A stretch of DNA of 64,000 nt from G963678255 sp963678255 (GCA_963678255.2 CAXXTW010000002.1:1116001-1180000); one strand, 5' to 3'; positions 27,555 through 36,353 are shown, numbered from the stretch's first letter. Translations and numbers: made by a program. The notes: generated by a model not told the origin, from the sequence alone.

Positions 27555-27631
27555 GGCGGTGTAGCTCAGTTGGTTAGAGCGTCGGAATCATAATCCGCAG
27601 GTCCGGGGTTCAAGTCCCTGCGCCGCTACCA
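27555..27631 (+). tRNA. tRNA with CAU anticodon (elongator Met, or Ile if lysidine-modified)
   Basis: A 77-base cloverleaf with CCA; the anticodon loop reads ATCATAA. The acceptor stem starts with a G-U pair and the anticodon stem has a mismatch at its base. The sequence alone cannot separate elongator Met from Ile2 (lysidine) with certainty; Met is more likely by its neighbour. Confidence 0.9.
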
Positions 27632-27656
27632 ATAAAGAATATAGTGTGATAAAAAT

Positions 27657-27680
27657 GCAACCACTCGGTTGCTTTTTTTT
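27657..27680 (+). terminator. Terminator between tRNAs 2 and 3
   Basis: GCAACC, loop ACTC, GGTTGC and eight T. It suggests the first two tRNAs form one transcript and the Arg tRNA has its own promoter. Confidence 0.85.
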
Positions 27681-27696
27681 AATGATGAGAGATGAT

Positions 27697-27773
27697 GCGC
27701 CAGTAGCTCAGCTGGATAGAGCAGCAGCCTTCTAAGCTGCGGGTCAGGGGTTCGAATCCCTTCTGGCGTACCA
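27697..27773 (+). tRNA. tRNA-Arg (UCU)
   Basis: A 77-base cloverleaf with CCA encoded; anticodon loop CTTCTAA gives UCU. Acceptor stem GCGCCAG/CTGGCGT with a terminal G-U pair. Confidence 0.95.
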
Positions 27774-27797
27774 TTTTAAAATATAATCAGTTTTCAT

Positions 27798-27873
27798 GGT
27801 GGCTGTAGTTCAATGGCAGAGCACCGGATTGTGGTTCCGGGCGTTGTGGGTTCGACCCCCATCAGCCACCCCA
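27798..27873 (+). tRNA. tRNA-His (GUG)
   Basis: Anticodon loop TTGTGGT gives GUG. The extra 5' G (G-1, position 27798) opposite C73 is the hallmark of tRNA-His. CCA is encoded. It is the last tRNA before the accessory island and a plausible old integration site. Confidence 0.95.
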
Positions 27874-27884
27874 CTAATTTTTAA

Positions 27885-27911
27885 GCGAATCGAAAGATTC
27901 GCGTTTTTTTT
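27885..27911 (+). terminator. Terminator of the tRNA cluster
   Basis: GCGAATC, loop GAAA, GATTCGC, then GTTTTTTTTT: a 7-bp stem with a stable GNRA-type loop 12 bases after tRNA-His. Confidence 0.88.
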
Positions 27912-28059
27912 TGCTTATATTTCAAATGTAATGTGACAGGTAAAACTGCAAAAAGTGACAGGTGTAATGTGACAGGCTAAATTGCAATTTATCTTTTCAA
28001 AGTGGAATACCGATCTAACTATCTATTTATTTGTAAGTTATGCAGACTGTAAAACCGTT

Positions 28060-28526
28060 TTTTCATTTGCAGTTTGAGGTGTCACATTACAATTGATCAA
28101 AATTGCATTTGCAATGATCAGGATTCTAAATTTAAATTGAAAAAAACCATTGTTTGTAAACTGGTATCAAATCACTCGTTGCGTAAACTTCCAGTTAGCA
28201 CATTCCTGCAAGCTGGCAGCTCGCTGAACGAGTTTCTTTCTCACCATAGGGGCTGGACGAGAAAGAGACAAGAATTTCGAGTCCGAGCCGAACTCGCTTC
28301 AAAAGGGCTTAACACCTCGAATTTAAATTTTATAATATCATTAGCATTTTGAATTCATTACACCTCAAAAATCGGAGAAGATTTGAGGCAATTTTTTCTT
28401 TATTAGTAATAATATATTGCTAGATGTGTCAAGAAGACATCGATATAAAGAAAAATGGTTTTCTTTTCTTGGCAATGAAGAGAAGAGTGGTTAAAGGGAA
28501 GCTTATCTATTTTGGACAGTCTCTAA
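28060..28526 (+). repeat. Long direct repeat, copy A (~465 bp), leading module A
   Basis: This segment is ~90% identical to 32951-33414 over its whole length. It has internal inverted repeats: TTTGAGGTGT near the left and ACACCTCAAA near 28360, plus stem-like pairs around GAACGAGTTTC and GAGAAAGAGAC. A small open frame (28074-28352) is shared by both copies but has no ribosome site, so I treat it as non-coding. The last ~90 bases (from TGTCAAGAAGACATCG to GGACAGTCTC) look like the 3' end of an IS, with a terminal GAGACTGT-type end. Before it (27912-28060) lie three short GTGACAGG motifs. Confidence 0.8.
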
Positions 28527-28557
28527 CAATGTGGCAATTCATGTGTGTAACTTTATA

Positions 28558-28585
28558 TTGACATTTTTTTTATTTTTTATATAAA
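28558..28585 (+). promoter_or_regulatory. Promoter of the S24 regulator and cargo A
   Basis: TTGACA (28558-28563) and TATAAA (28580-28585) separated by 16 bases of almost pure A/T, 45 bases before the regulator start. The stretch sits directly after repeat copy A. Confidence 0.6.
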
Positions 28586-28629
28586 TTGTTTTAAGTGTTC
28601 ACAGAATTGAATGAGTTAAAGGAGATATA

Positions 28630-29259
28630 TTGGTCTCATATATGGAAACTTTTAGATTTAATAAAGCACTACTAGCTCGGGATATAAATGTGACGCAAGG
28701 GAATATCTCTGATTGGGTTAATGATAAAAAACCAAGTAAACCCTCTGTTATGGCTCTTGCTAAGATCAGAGAGGTCTATAATGTGAATATTAACTGGTTA
28801 TTAACCGGAGAAGGTGTAATGTTCTCTCCAGATTCAGATGGCCGCTTTTATAACCTAGGTGAATCTAATAAAGAAGAACTGGAAGAGATAAGTGGAAACA
28901 AAGCGGTTTATCAATATAAGAGCTCAAGTCTTGAATCCAGAACAATCGCTCTTCCTCTTTTAGGATTAATATCGGCTGATACTCCTCTTGAAATTGTTAA
29001 TCCGGATTCCTGGAAATATATAAAAATCCCGAAAGCCTTCTTATGGGATAAGTATGACAATTGCTTCGTATTCAAGGTTAATGGTCAATCAATGGAGCCT
29101 ACCATCTTTCATGGTGACATCGTGGTAATCCATAAAAGAGATGACTGGTTCAATCTTACAGGAAAAGTCATTACGATCAGAACTTCCGATGGCATCACTT
29201 TAACGAAAGTTCAATACGATGAAAACGCAGACAAATTTTTCTCATGCCCTTTAATATAA
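28630..29259 (+). CDS. XRE-HTH / peptidase S24 (LexA/CI-like) transcriptional regulator
   Basis: A TTG start with AAGGAG 6 bases upstream gives 209 residues. Residues ~8-45 are an HTH (VTQGNISDWVNDKKPSKPSV), followed by the usual NINWLLTGEG. The S24 domain (~105-205) has candidate Ser154 (NGQSMEPTIFHGDIVV) and Lys193 (GITLTKVQ). The self-cleavage site, usually Ala-Gly, reads Ala116-Asp117 (LISADTPL). A frameshift near 29255 removed the normal ~25-residue tail, which is still readable downstream as LSEVEL...GELAMQFRLFK ending just before the next gene. It probably represses cargo A and may respond to DNA damage or a ligand. Confidence 0.85.
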   Translation: MVSYMETFRFNKALLARDINVTQGNISDWVNDKKPSKPSVMALAKIREVYNVNINWLLTGEGVMFSPDSDGRFYNLGESNKEELEEISGNKAVYQYKSSSLESRTIALPLLGLISADTPLEIVNPDSWKYIKIPKAFLWDKYDNCFVFKVNGQSMEPTIFHGDIVVIHKRDDWFNLTGKVITIRTSDGITLTKVQYDENADKFFSCPLI

Positions 29260-29357
29260 TTTCGATATTATTGTTTTGTCAGAAGTAGAACTGATAAATG
29301 TAAACATAATCGGCGAACTGGCTATGCAGTTTAGATTGTTTAAGTAGGAGATAATTA

Positions 29358-32300
29358 ATGGATATGGACTTAGTTTCAACAATTTACAATAGTTATATTC
29401 TTCCAATTATTATAAATGTTATAACCAATAAATTTTCAAACAATCTGCCTTCTACTGATAAATCATTACTTGAAAATGAAATAAGTGAGATTTATCATTC
29501 AACAATCAGGATCTTTAACGAAAAATATAAAAATGAAAAGCATTGTGATTTTTTAGAAAAACAAGTAGTGCTTGAAGAATTGTTTAAATTTAGATATTTA
29601 GAAGGCTATATTATCGACAAGGATAAGCTACATGATACTCTTAATAATTATCAAGAGTATTTAACATTGAATGAAGAGCAAATAGAATTTTTCTTCAACT
29701 CTTTAGACATTGCATTTAAAAATAATCCTAAATTAAAAAACCTGTACATTAATGCAAATTTTCGTGAAGAGATTTTTTATATCTCAAAGGCAGTTGACAA
29801 TATTCAAAACAATGTGATTAAGATCCTTCAGAAAATGGATGATAATTTCCAAGAAGGCCTCAAAGATCCGATTATTATGTTAATTAAAGATTTAAAAGTA
29901 CAAACCGCTTTAAATCTAATTCAAAATTTTGAAGATAAATATAACTCAAATCCATCAAATTTTAGTAATGATTTAGTAGGAGAAATCTTTTTACTAAAAG
30001 GGTATTGTCAGAAGATACAATTCAATTTTTTAGAATCATATAAATCGTTCATTAATGCATATAATTATAATAAAGAAAATATAAAAATTATTAGAGAAGC
30101 TTGCTTTAGCTATTTTAAGTTAAATAATATTAAACACGAAGAGCTTATGGATATCCTTTATAATAAAAATCAATATGATCCAATCTATTGGGCAATCAAA
30201 ATTATTAAATCAAAATATGATTTTAGATTATTAAGCAAAGAATCATTTTTTTATATAATAAAAGATAAAGAATTCATAAGCTGTTGCTATTCAGAATGTT
30301 TATTTAATCAAAATTCTGATCTTGTTGAATTTGGTACAAAATTTGAAATTTATAACCATGAAGAAATCACTAAAACTGATATTAATGGAAATACTATTAA
30401 TTACTATATTTTTATTATGGATTGTTATTTATCAAAGTTGATTAAAGAGTCAAGAGAACAGAATATTGCAATATACGATATTGAGCACTCTTATCTTTAT
30501 TCACTTTTAGATAATCTAAATAGTTGCTTATTAAAAAGTGAATTAATGAACTTAGATAACTCAAAAATGATTTTCTTTTTGTTTTGGTTATTTAAATATT
30601 TTAAAGAAAATAACGAAGATAATATGCAAGTTTTATTGAATCATTTTAATGAATTAAACAATGTTGATGAACTAACAGCCGTTTTAATGACTAAAGCAAT
30701 TATGAAAAGTGGCAGATTCTTAGATGGTGTAGCTTTGATAAATAAAAATGGACATTTTAATAATGAATATTTGATTTATTCTAAAAATCTATTTCACTTT
30801 CTCTCTGATAATAATCCAACAATTATATATAATTATTTTAATGAAATAACCGAAATTAATGATAACAATATACAATTTGTGCTTGATTTTGCACTTATAT
30901 CTCTTCGAAAAGATATATCTATAAAAGACAATGTATTAGAAATAATTACTAAAAAGAAAATGGCAGAACTAAACAAGAAACAGCTTATCTTATTTATAAA
31001 TTCATTTTCTGAGAATGAACCTTTAAGTTTGGATAATTTAAATTCTTTAACTTCGATGTTCAATAAAGATAACCTTTATTATTACTTTGCAAATATTCTA
31101 TTTAACCATAAGATGTACTATGAATGTGTAGATTTTCTAGTAAAGAATGGATTTGAATATACTAACACTCAAGAATTTGATTTGATTATCAAATCTTTAA
31201 TACATGAGAATCAGAGATCTCGTTTATTATTAGATTATTTAATTTATTGGAGATTAAATTATGAGGGAAATGAGTATTATTTATTGAAAGAAATTGTGTT
31301 ATTATCTGTCATAGATCGTTGGGATGATGTATACGATCTCTCTAAAAATTTTATAAATAATAATAGTAATAGTCCTTATTATGATCCTATAAAATATAAC
31401 TATATTATGAGTATTGTTAACTTATCAAAAATTGAAGAAATTAAACACAATGCGAATGCAATAATAGATTTTAACTACTCAGATGAAAATCAAATTAAAT
31501 ATATTGTACAACATTTATTTTTAAAAGGATTAACGAAACTCTCATTAGACTTATTATTTAAGAATGCGAATAACAAGAATAACAAAAATTGTAGAGCATA
31601 TTTTTTTGCTAAACATATTGATTATATCTCTCTCTACAAAGAGTATGATATGGTAGAATTTGGTAGCAATGTTGTTTATCAAGCCAATGATAGTAAATAT
31701 CAAATGAAGATTAATAATTCTAATGATAAAATTCAAAGAGAGTTTATAGGTAAAAAGAAGGGAGATTTTGTAAAAATGAAGCTTTTATCTCAAAAAGAGT
31801 ATTCTGTTGAGATAATTGCAATTTGTGACGATTATATAGCTTTATTTTATGAATTGTTAAATGAGTCTCTTGATCCTGCAAATAGCCTTGGAGTTGAGGT
31901 TATAATATTTGATGAAAAAAATCCTGAAGAATTTAAAAATACAATATTAACAATGAGTAAAGAAAAGAGATTAAATGAAGATAATAATGAGTCTTCAATT
32001 GACCTATCAATAGATTTGTATAAAAACAAAAAAATATCTCTTTGGGAGTTAAGTTGTTTACATTTCAACGGATCTTATTTTCAAAGTCTATATTTTTTAA
32101 ATAATTATAATACTTGCATCCAGAATGAAGACATTCAAAATTTTTTTAACACACAAATATATAATAATTATTTCTTGGATTTGCCATCGTCATTTCAGCT
32201 GTACAATATTTGTATAGAATTTAACATTAAAGTAGAAAAGTTTTTTATTTCTCATTCTGTTTTAAATTTGATTAAAAAAGAATTATACCAACTCAACGAC

Positions 32301-32684
32301 AAACTAAATGTAGAAAGTACAATTTATTCTGACGGAACAGATCTAGCATTAATACAAAATCAAAAAGATTTAGTAAAAGAATCAAGAAAAAAAATATTAC
32401 AATTTGAGAGATGGCTAAAAGATAACACATTTGTTCAAACTCCTCAGGAAAAGCTTGAAATACCTCCCCAAAAGTTTAAGAAATTTAGTTTATTACATGA
32501 ATATGCAATAGATTATGTAATATTATCAAGAATTCCTAATACAGTTATCGTTACAGATGACTTTAGTTTTGGTTTTTATAAAAATCATTGTAAAAACACT
32601 ATGTCATTTTTACAATACATATCTACAATAGAAATTGATAATCTCAATGACGTGGTTTCATTCATAAATGGGGGAGGGAAATAG
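29358..32684 (+). CDS. TPR-like protein with GreA/B-C-like segment and C-terminal PIN-type nuclease (candidate defence effector)
   Basis: An 1108-residue cytoplasmic protein with AGGAG 7 bases before the ATG. Residues ~1-160 are an all-helical N-terminal region; ~165-740 are degenerate TPR-like helix pairs. Around residues 765-800 a strand pattern ending FIGKKKGDFVKMK resembles the C-terminal domain of GreA/GreB. The end (from ~935) fits a PIN nuclease: Asp941 (FLDLPSS), Glu975 (LIKKEL), Asp1052 (AIDYVILS) and Asp1067 (VIVTDD). PIN domains are metal-dependent RNases, common in toxins. It follows an S24 regulator gene whose original stop overlapped this ribosome site. Expected role: an RNA-cleaving effector in a regulated conflict system. 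Domain calls are from motif reading only. Confidence 0.65.
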   Translation: MDMDLVSTIYNSYILPIIINVITNKFSNNLPSTDKSLLENEISEIYHSTIRIFNEKYKNEKHCDFLEKQVVLEELFKFRYLEGYIIDKDKLHDTLNNYQEYLTLNEEQIEFFFNSLDIAFKNNPKLKNLYINANFREEIFYISKAVDNIQNNVIKILQKMDDNFQEGLKDPIIMLIKDLKVQTALNLIQNFEDKYNSNPSNFSNDLVGEIFLLKGYCQKIQFNFLESYKSFINAYNYNKENIKIIREACFSYFKLNNIKHEELMDILYNKNQYDPIYWAIKIIKSKYDFRLLSKESFFYIIKDKEFISCCYSECLFNQNSDLVEFGTKFEIYNHEEITKTDINGNTINYYIFIMDCYLSKLIKESREQNIAIYDIEHSYLYSLLDNLNSCLLKSELMNLDNSKMIFFLFWLFKYFKENNEDNMQVLLNHFNELNNVDELTAVLMTKAIMKSGRFLDGVALINKNGHFNNEYLIYSKNLFHFLSDNNPTIIYNYFNEITEINDNNIQFVLDFALISLRKDISIKDNVLEIITKKKMAELNKKQLILFINSFSENEPLSLDNLNSLTSMFNKDNLYYYFANILFNHKMYYECVDFLVKNGFEYTNTQEFDLIIKSLIHENQRSRLLLDYLIYWRLNYEGNEYYLLKEIVLLSVIDRWDDVYDLSKNFINNNSNSPYYDPIKYNYIMSIVNLSKIEEIKHNANAIIDFNYSDENQIKYIVQHLFLKGLTKLSLDLLFKNANNKNNKNCRAYFFAKHIDYISLYKEYDMVEFGSNVVYQANDSKYQMKINNSNDKIQREFIGKKKGDFVKMKLLSQKEYSVEIIAICDDYIALFYELLNESLDPANSLGVEVIIFDEKNPEEFKNTILTMSKEKRLNEDNNESSIDLSIDLYKNKKISLWELSCLHFNGSYFQSLYFLNNYNTCIQNEDIQNFFNTQIYNNYFLDLPSSFQLYNICIEFNIKVEKFFISHSVLNLIKKELYQLNDKLNVESTIYSDGTDLALIQNQKDLVKESRKKILQFERWLKDNTFVQTPQEKLEIPPQKFKKFSLLHEYAIDYVILSRIPNTVIVTDDFSFGFYKNHCKNTMSFLQYISTIEIDNLNDVVSFINGGGK

Positions 32685-32950
32685 AATCGTTTTTTCGCTT
32701 TTTCAAGCGTTTTTGCGAAAAAACGGCAGAGAAATATATGAGAGCTTATTAATGATTAATCAGAACTTTATTATTTTTAAAGAGTTACAGAATAATTGTC
32801 TGAAAAATCGACCGCAAAAACGATCTAAAATTGCAAAAAGAGTGTCACTTTTTCCAGTAAAAAGCCTTAAATAAGTGGCAAAGCTTGCAAAGTGAAAAAT
32901 CGACCTAACTTTATATAAATTATAAAGATAAAAATTCGTTTTTACGATTT

Positions 32951-33414
32951 TTCGCTTGCAGTTTGGGGTGTCACATTACAAATGGTATCAAAAATGCATT
33001 TGCAATGATCAGGATTCTAAATTTAAATAGAAAAAAACCATTGTTTGTAAAATGGTATCACATCACTCGTTGCGTAAACTTCCAGTTAGTACATTCCTGC
33101 AAGCTGGAAGCTCGCTGAACGAGTTTCTTTCTCACCATAGGGGCTGGATGAGAAAGAGACAAGAATTTCGAGTCCGAGCCGAACTCGCTCCAAAAGGGGT
33201 TAACACCTCGAATTTAAAATTTATAATATCATTAGCATTTTAAATTCATTACACCTCAAAAATCGGAAAAGATTTGAGGCAATTTTTTCTTTATTAGTAA
33301 GGATTTATTGGTGTAGGTGTCAAGAAGACATCGATATGAAGTAAAATGGTTTACTTTTCTCGGCTATGAGCGGAAGGGTGGTTAAAGTGAAGCTTATCTA
33401 TTTTGGACAGTCTC
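32951..33414 (+). repeat. Long direct repeat, copy B (~465 bp), leading module B
   Basis: This is the second copy of 28060-28526, in the same orientation and with the same internal open frame (33052-33243), inverted arms and terminal GGACAGTCTC. It ends exactly where the truncated S24 remnant begins (GGACAGTCTC is followed by CGGAAATATAT), so the IS-like end probably removed the first half of that gene. The 266 bases before it (32685-32950) are AT-rich with two inverted A/T-rich CGTTTTT and AAAAACG tracts; no gene is seen there. Confidence 0.8.
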
Positions 33415-33752
33415 CGGAAATATATTGAAATCCCCAAAGCTTTTTTGCTTGACAAATACGATCATTATTTTGTATTTATGGTAAATGGAAGATCAATGGA
33501 GCCTCAGATCTCTCATGGTGACATCGTGGTTATTCAAAAAAAGATGACTGGTATAATCTTGGAGATAAAATTGTAGCAGTTCGAACTTCCGATGGCATCA
33601 CTTTAAAGAAGATACAGTTTGAAGATAAGAGACGACAAATAATCTTGTCTCCACTCAATACAGAATATCGAATTATAGTCCTTTCAGAAGAAGAGCTCGA
33701 TAGCGTCAATCTGATCGGTGAGATGGTAATGCAGTTTAGGATGTATAGGTGA
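33415..33752 (+). pseudogene. Truncated, frameshifted S24 regulator (module B)
   Basis: The first half with the HTH is missing. The remaining frame reads KYIEIPKAFLLDKYDHYFVF, then NGRSMEPQISHGDIVVIQ, closely matching the intact regulator at 28630. A frameshift in the run of A near 33535-33545 breaks the peptidase domain; after it the frame continues DDWYNLGDKIVAV and RTSDGITLKKIQ to the tail IVLSEEELDSVNLIGEMVMQ and a stop at 33750-33752. It keeps the C-terminal tail that the copy at 28630 has lost. The stop overlaps the start region of the next gene, as in module A. Confidence 0.88.
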
Positions 33753-34459
33753 ATTATATGTGTATTGAATCAAAAACTGACGAAATTAGTTTAAGTAAAA
33801 TTTATACAGGGAAATGTAATCCAAAAAATCCAACTTGTATGGTAAAGGATGTATATGGTAAAGATTTGAAAGTACTTTTTATACTTGAATCTCCAGAAAT
33901 AAATGAAGTTATTAATGGTTGCCCTGCTTTTGGATCTGCAGGGAAAAATATATCTTCTAAGCTCACAGATTTTAAAGGAGATACAGAAAAAAAAGGTTTA
34001 GGAGAACTTATCAAAAACAAAGATCATCGAGCCAATAATTATGGAATTATTAATGTTTGCCAGCGCCCTTTACAATGTAGAGAATTATTAGAATACTTAA
34101 GGAATAATATTAGTAGTAAACAAAATCTTAATAATAAACTAAATGGAGAGTTTAGTAAAAAAGATATTAAAAAAGATGAAGCGAAGATAATTCTTAAGGA
34201 AATCTACGATGATTTTTTAAGAAGGCTTCAGCATATTATACATTTCTCAAGTAATAATTTATTGATAATTCCATGTGGAAAATTTGCTGAATCATTTTAC
34301 TTTCATTTTTTAGAAAATTTTTCTAATAATAATAATTATAAAAAAATAGTTCAAGAAGATTGGATGAAAGGTTTTCCTCATCCATCAATGGGTCATTGGG
34401 GTAAAAACCCAAATAAAATAACTCAAATGAATAATTCAATATCTAAACATTTAAAATAG
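33749..34459 (+). CDS. Uracil-DNA-glycosylase-superfamily-like protein
   Basis: A 236-residue protein. Motif A of family 4/5 uracil-DNA glycosylases is recognisable at residues 43-66 (FILESPEINEVINGCPAFGS, followed by AGK), and a late HPS (211-213, in FPHPSMGHW) sits where motif B is expected; LIIPCGK (172-178) is the preceding strand. No four-Cys cluster of family 4 is evident. Two starts are possible: GTG at 33749 (SD TTAGGA) or ATG at 33758 (SD AGGTG). It overlaps the stop of the S24 remnant. With the HNH gene next door it may recognise or attack modified or uracil-bearing phage DNA; this is inference. Confidence 0.62.
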   Translation: MNYMCIESKTDEISLSKIYTGKCNPKNPTCMVKDVYGKDLKVLFILESPEINEVINGCPAFGSAGKNISSKLTDFKGDTEKKGLGELIKNKDHRANNYGIINVCQRPLQCRELLEYLRNNISSKQNLNNKLNGEFSKKDIKKDEAKIILKEIYDDFLRRLQHIIHFSSNNLLIIPCGKFAESFYFHFLENFSNNNNYKKIVQEDWMKGFPHPSMGHWGKNPNKITQMNNSISKHLK

Positions 34460-34467
34460 TTTAACAA

Positions 34468-35376
34468 ATGTCAATTTTTGAAGATTTTAATCCAACCAAT
34501 GAAACCTACTGGCGAGCTGTAATTCTTTTTGAGAAAAATACTGCTTCGTATAAATTTGCATTAGCAAAGGCATTACTTGATTTTGCTAAAATTGAACAAA
34601 CAAATGTCTCTCTCAATGATTTGGCAATGTCCTATTTAGGGTACATATGTGAACATTTAAGATTATCAGACAGACAAGCAACAAATAGCTCAAGTACTTT
34701 GATAGATGCTTGTCGCCAATTTAATAATAATCAGATTACACATAATAATCTTATTGAGATTACTAAGCAAAATGGTTTTAGATATGTTTTTGATGCTTTT
34801 CATAATGTTAATCAAGGAGAGTTACCTATCTCCTTTTTCAAAGTTGATAAAGGGAAAAGTATTTCACTCACAGATGATTTTCTGTCTTTAAAGGACAATA
34901 ATCAATTTTCTAATCTTCTTTTTGAAGTTGAATCCAGATGGAGATTGGTTGAGACAGCTTGGGATTTAAATATATCATACAATCTATTACAAGTTGAATA
35001 TGATAATGATGACAATATCTTAAAAATTATTGATAAAGATAAAAATAGAAGAGTAAGCATTACCTCAAGCAAAGATGCACTTAATGGGTATCAAAAAGGA
35101 AAGTGCTTTTATTGTTTTTCAGATATAGATATTGATTCAAATTCTAATAATCTTTCCGATGTTGATCATTTTTTCCCTTTTACTTTAGGACATACTAAAA
35201 CTCAAAGCAATTTAGATGGTATTTGGAATTTAGTTTTTGCTTGTAAGAATTGTAATAGAGGGGATGGTGGTAAATTTGCACAACTACCTGATATAAAATA
35301 TTTAGAAAGACTTCATAAAAGAAACAATTTTCTTATTGAGAGTCATCACCCTCTTAGAGAAACTCTTCTCCAATGA
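34468..35376 (+). CDS. HNH endonuclease
   Basis: A 302-residue protein, 8 bases after the UDG-like gene. Residues ~1-205 are mainly helical with no recognised motif. The C-terminal HNH domain (~208-275) shows the zinc ribbon and active site: GKCFYCFSDI, then SDVDHFFPFTLGH, and NLVFACKNCNRGDGG, that is two CxxC pairs and the DHxxP His. It should cut DNA as the nuclease of the cassette. The following gene overlaps its stop (ATGA). No clear ribosome site is seen, so it may be coupled to the preceding gene. Confidence 0.82.
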   Translation: MSIFEDFNPTNETYWRAVILFEKNTASYKFALAKALLDFAKIEQTNVSLNDLAMSYLGYICEHLRLSDRQATNSSSTLIDACRQFNNNQITHNNLIEITKQNGFRYVFDAFHNVNQGELPISFFKVDKGKSISLTDDFLSLKDNNQFSNLLFEVESRWRLVETAWDLNISYNLLQVEYDNDDNILKIIDKDKNRRVSITSSKDALNGYQKGKCFYCFSDIDIDSNSNNLSDVDHFFPFTLGHTKTQSNLDGIWNLVFACKNCNRGDGGKFAQLPDIKYLERLHKRNNFLIESHHPLRETLLQ

Positions 35377-35594
35377 CAAGGTCATCAAATGACAAAAGAG
35401 TTATGTTTCTACAGAGACATTATAACTATGCTAAAGAAAGACTCATTTCTACATGGAAACCAAAATATGAATTATTAGAAATTATAAAAACTGAGGATGT
35501 TCGTGAAGACAAGAAAGGTGATTACTGGTTGAACATCTTTCTTAGAATATCCCCAGATCTAACGAACTGGGTTATACACATATCGCATCGCTGA
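35373..35594 (+). pseudogene. Third cassette gene, truncated by the 84-bp tandem array
   Basis: Starts in an ATGA overlap with the HNH stop, as in real operons. About 58 residues look natural (LQRHYNYAKERLISTWKPKY, TEDVREDKKGDYW), then the frame runs into the first repeat unit (ISPDLTNWVIHIS) and stops. So the gene probably lost its 3' part when the array formed or arrived. The function of the remaining piece is not recognised. Confidence 0.55.
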
Positions 35595-36353
35595 TGCTGG
35601 GAGGGAAGGGATATCCTATCATCTTGCTCCATATCCCCAGATCTTACGAACTGGGTTATACACGTATCGCATCGCTGATGCTGGGAGGGAAGGGATATCC
35701 TATCATCTTGCTCCTTATCCCCAGATCTTACGAACTGGGTTATAAACATATCGCATCGCTGATGCTGGGAGGGAAAGGATATCCTATCATCTTGTCCCCT
35801 ATCCCCAGATCTTACGAATTGGGTTATAAACATATCGCATCGCTGATGCTTAGATGGCAGGGATATCCTATCATCTTGCTCCATATCCCCAGATCTAACG
35901 AACTGAGGTATAAACATATCGCATCGCTGATGCTGGGAGGGAAGGGATATCCTATCATCTTGTCCCATATCCCCAGATCTTACGAACTGGGTTATACACG
36001 TATCGCATCGCTGATGCTGGGAGGGAAGGGATATCCTATCATCTTGTCCCCTATCCCTAGATCTTACGAATTGGGTTATACACATATCGCATCGCTGATG
36101 CTTGGAGGGTAGGGATATCCTATCATCTTGCTCCTTATCCCCAGATCTTACGGACTGGGTTATAAACATATCGCATCGCTGATGCTGGGAGGGTAGGGAT
36201 ATCCTATCATCTTGCTCCTTATCCCCAGATCTTACGAACTGGGTTATACACGTATCGCATCGCTGATGCTGGGAGGGTAGGGATAACCTATCATCTTGCT
36301 CCATATCCCCAGATCTTACGAACTGGGTTATAAACATATCGCATCGCTGATGC
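35547..36353. repeat. Tandem array: 9.5 copies of an 84-bp unit
   Basis: Units begin with CCCCAGATCT at 35551, 35635, 35719, 35803, 35887, 35971, 36055, 36139, 36223 and 36307, an exact 84-base period, the last cut after GATGC near 36353. Each holds three symmetric elements: CCCAG with CTGGG ten bases later, GCATC-GCT-GATGC, and GGATATCC. GC content is clearly above that of the surroundings. Because 84 is divisible by three, long frames exist on both strands: minus strand 35522-36388 is open through all units, while the plus frame gains TAG in the last units. No ribosome site supports either. It is not a CRISPR: there are no unique spacers. Confidence 0.9.

Noticed and set aside
28074..28352. 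Small conserved protein shared with 33052-33243
   Set aside because: The frame lies inside the two copies of the long repeat, has no ribosome site, and its conservation is explained by DNA-level duplication.
35547..36353. CRISPR array
   Set aside because: Units are contiguous and nearly identical over all 84 bases; there are no unique spacers and no cas genes.
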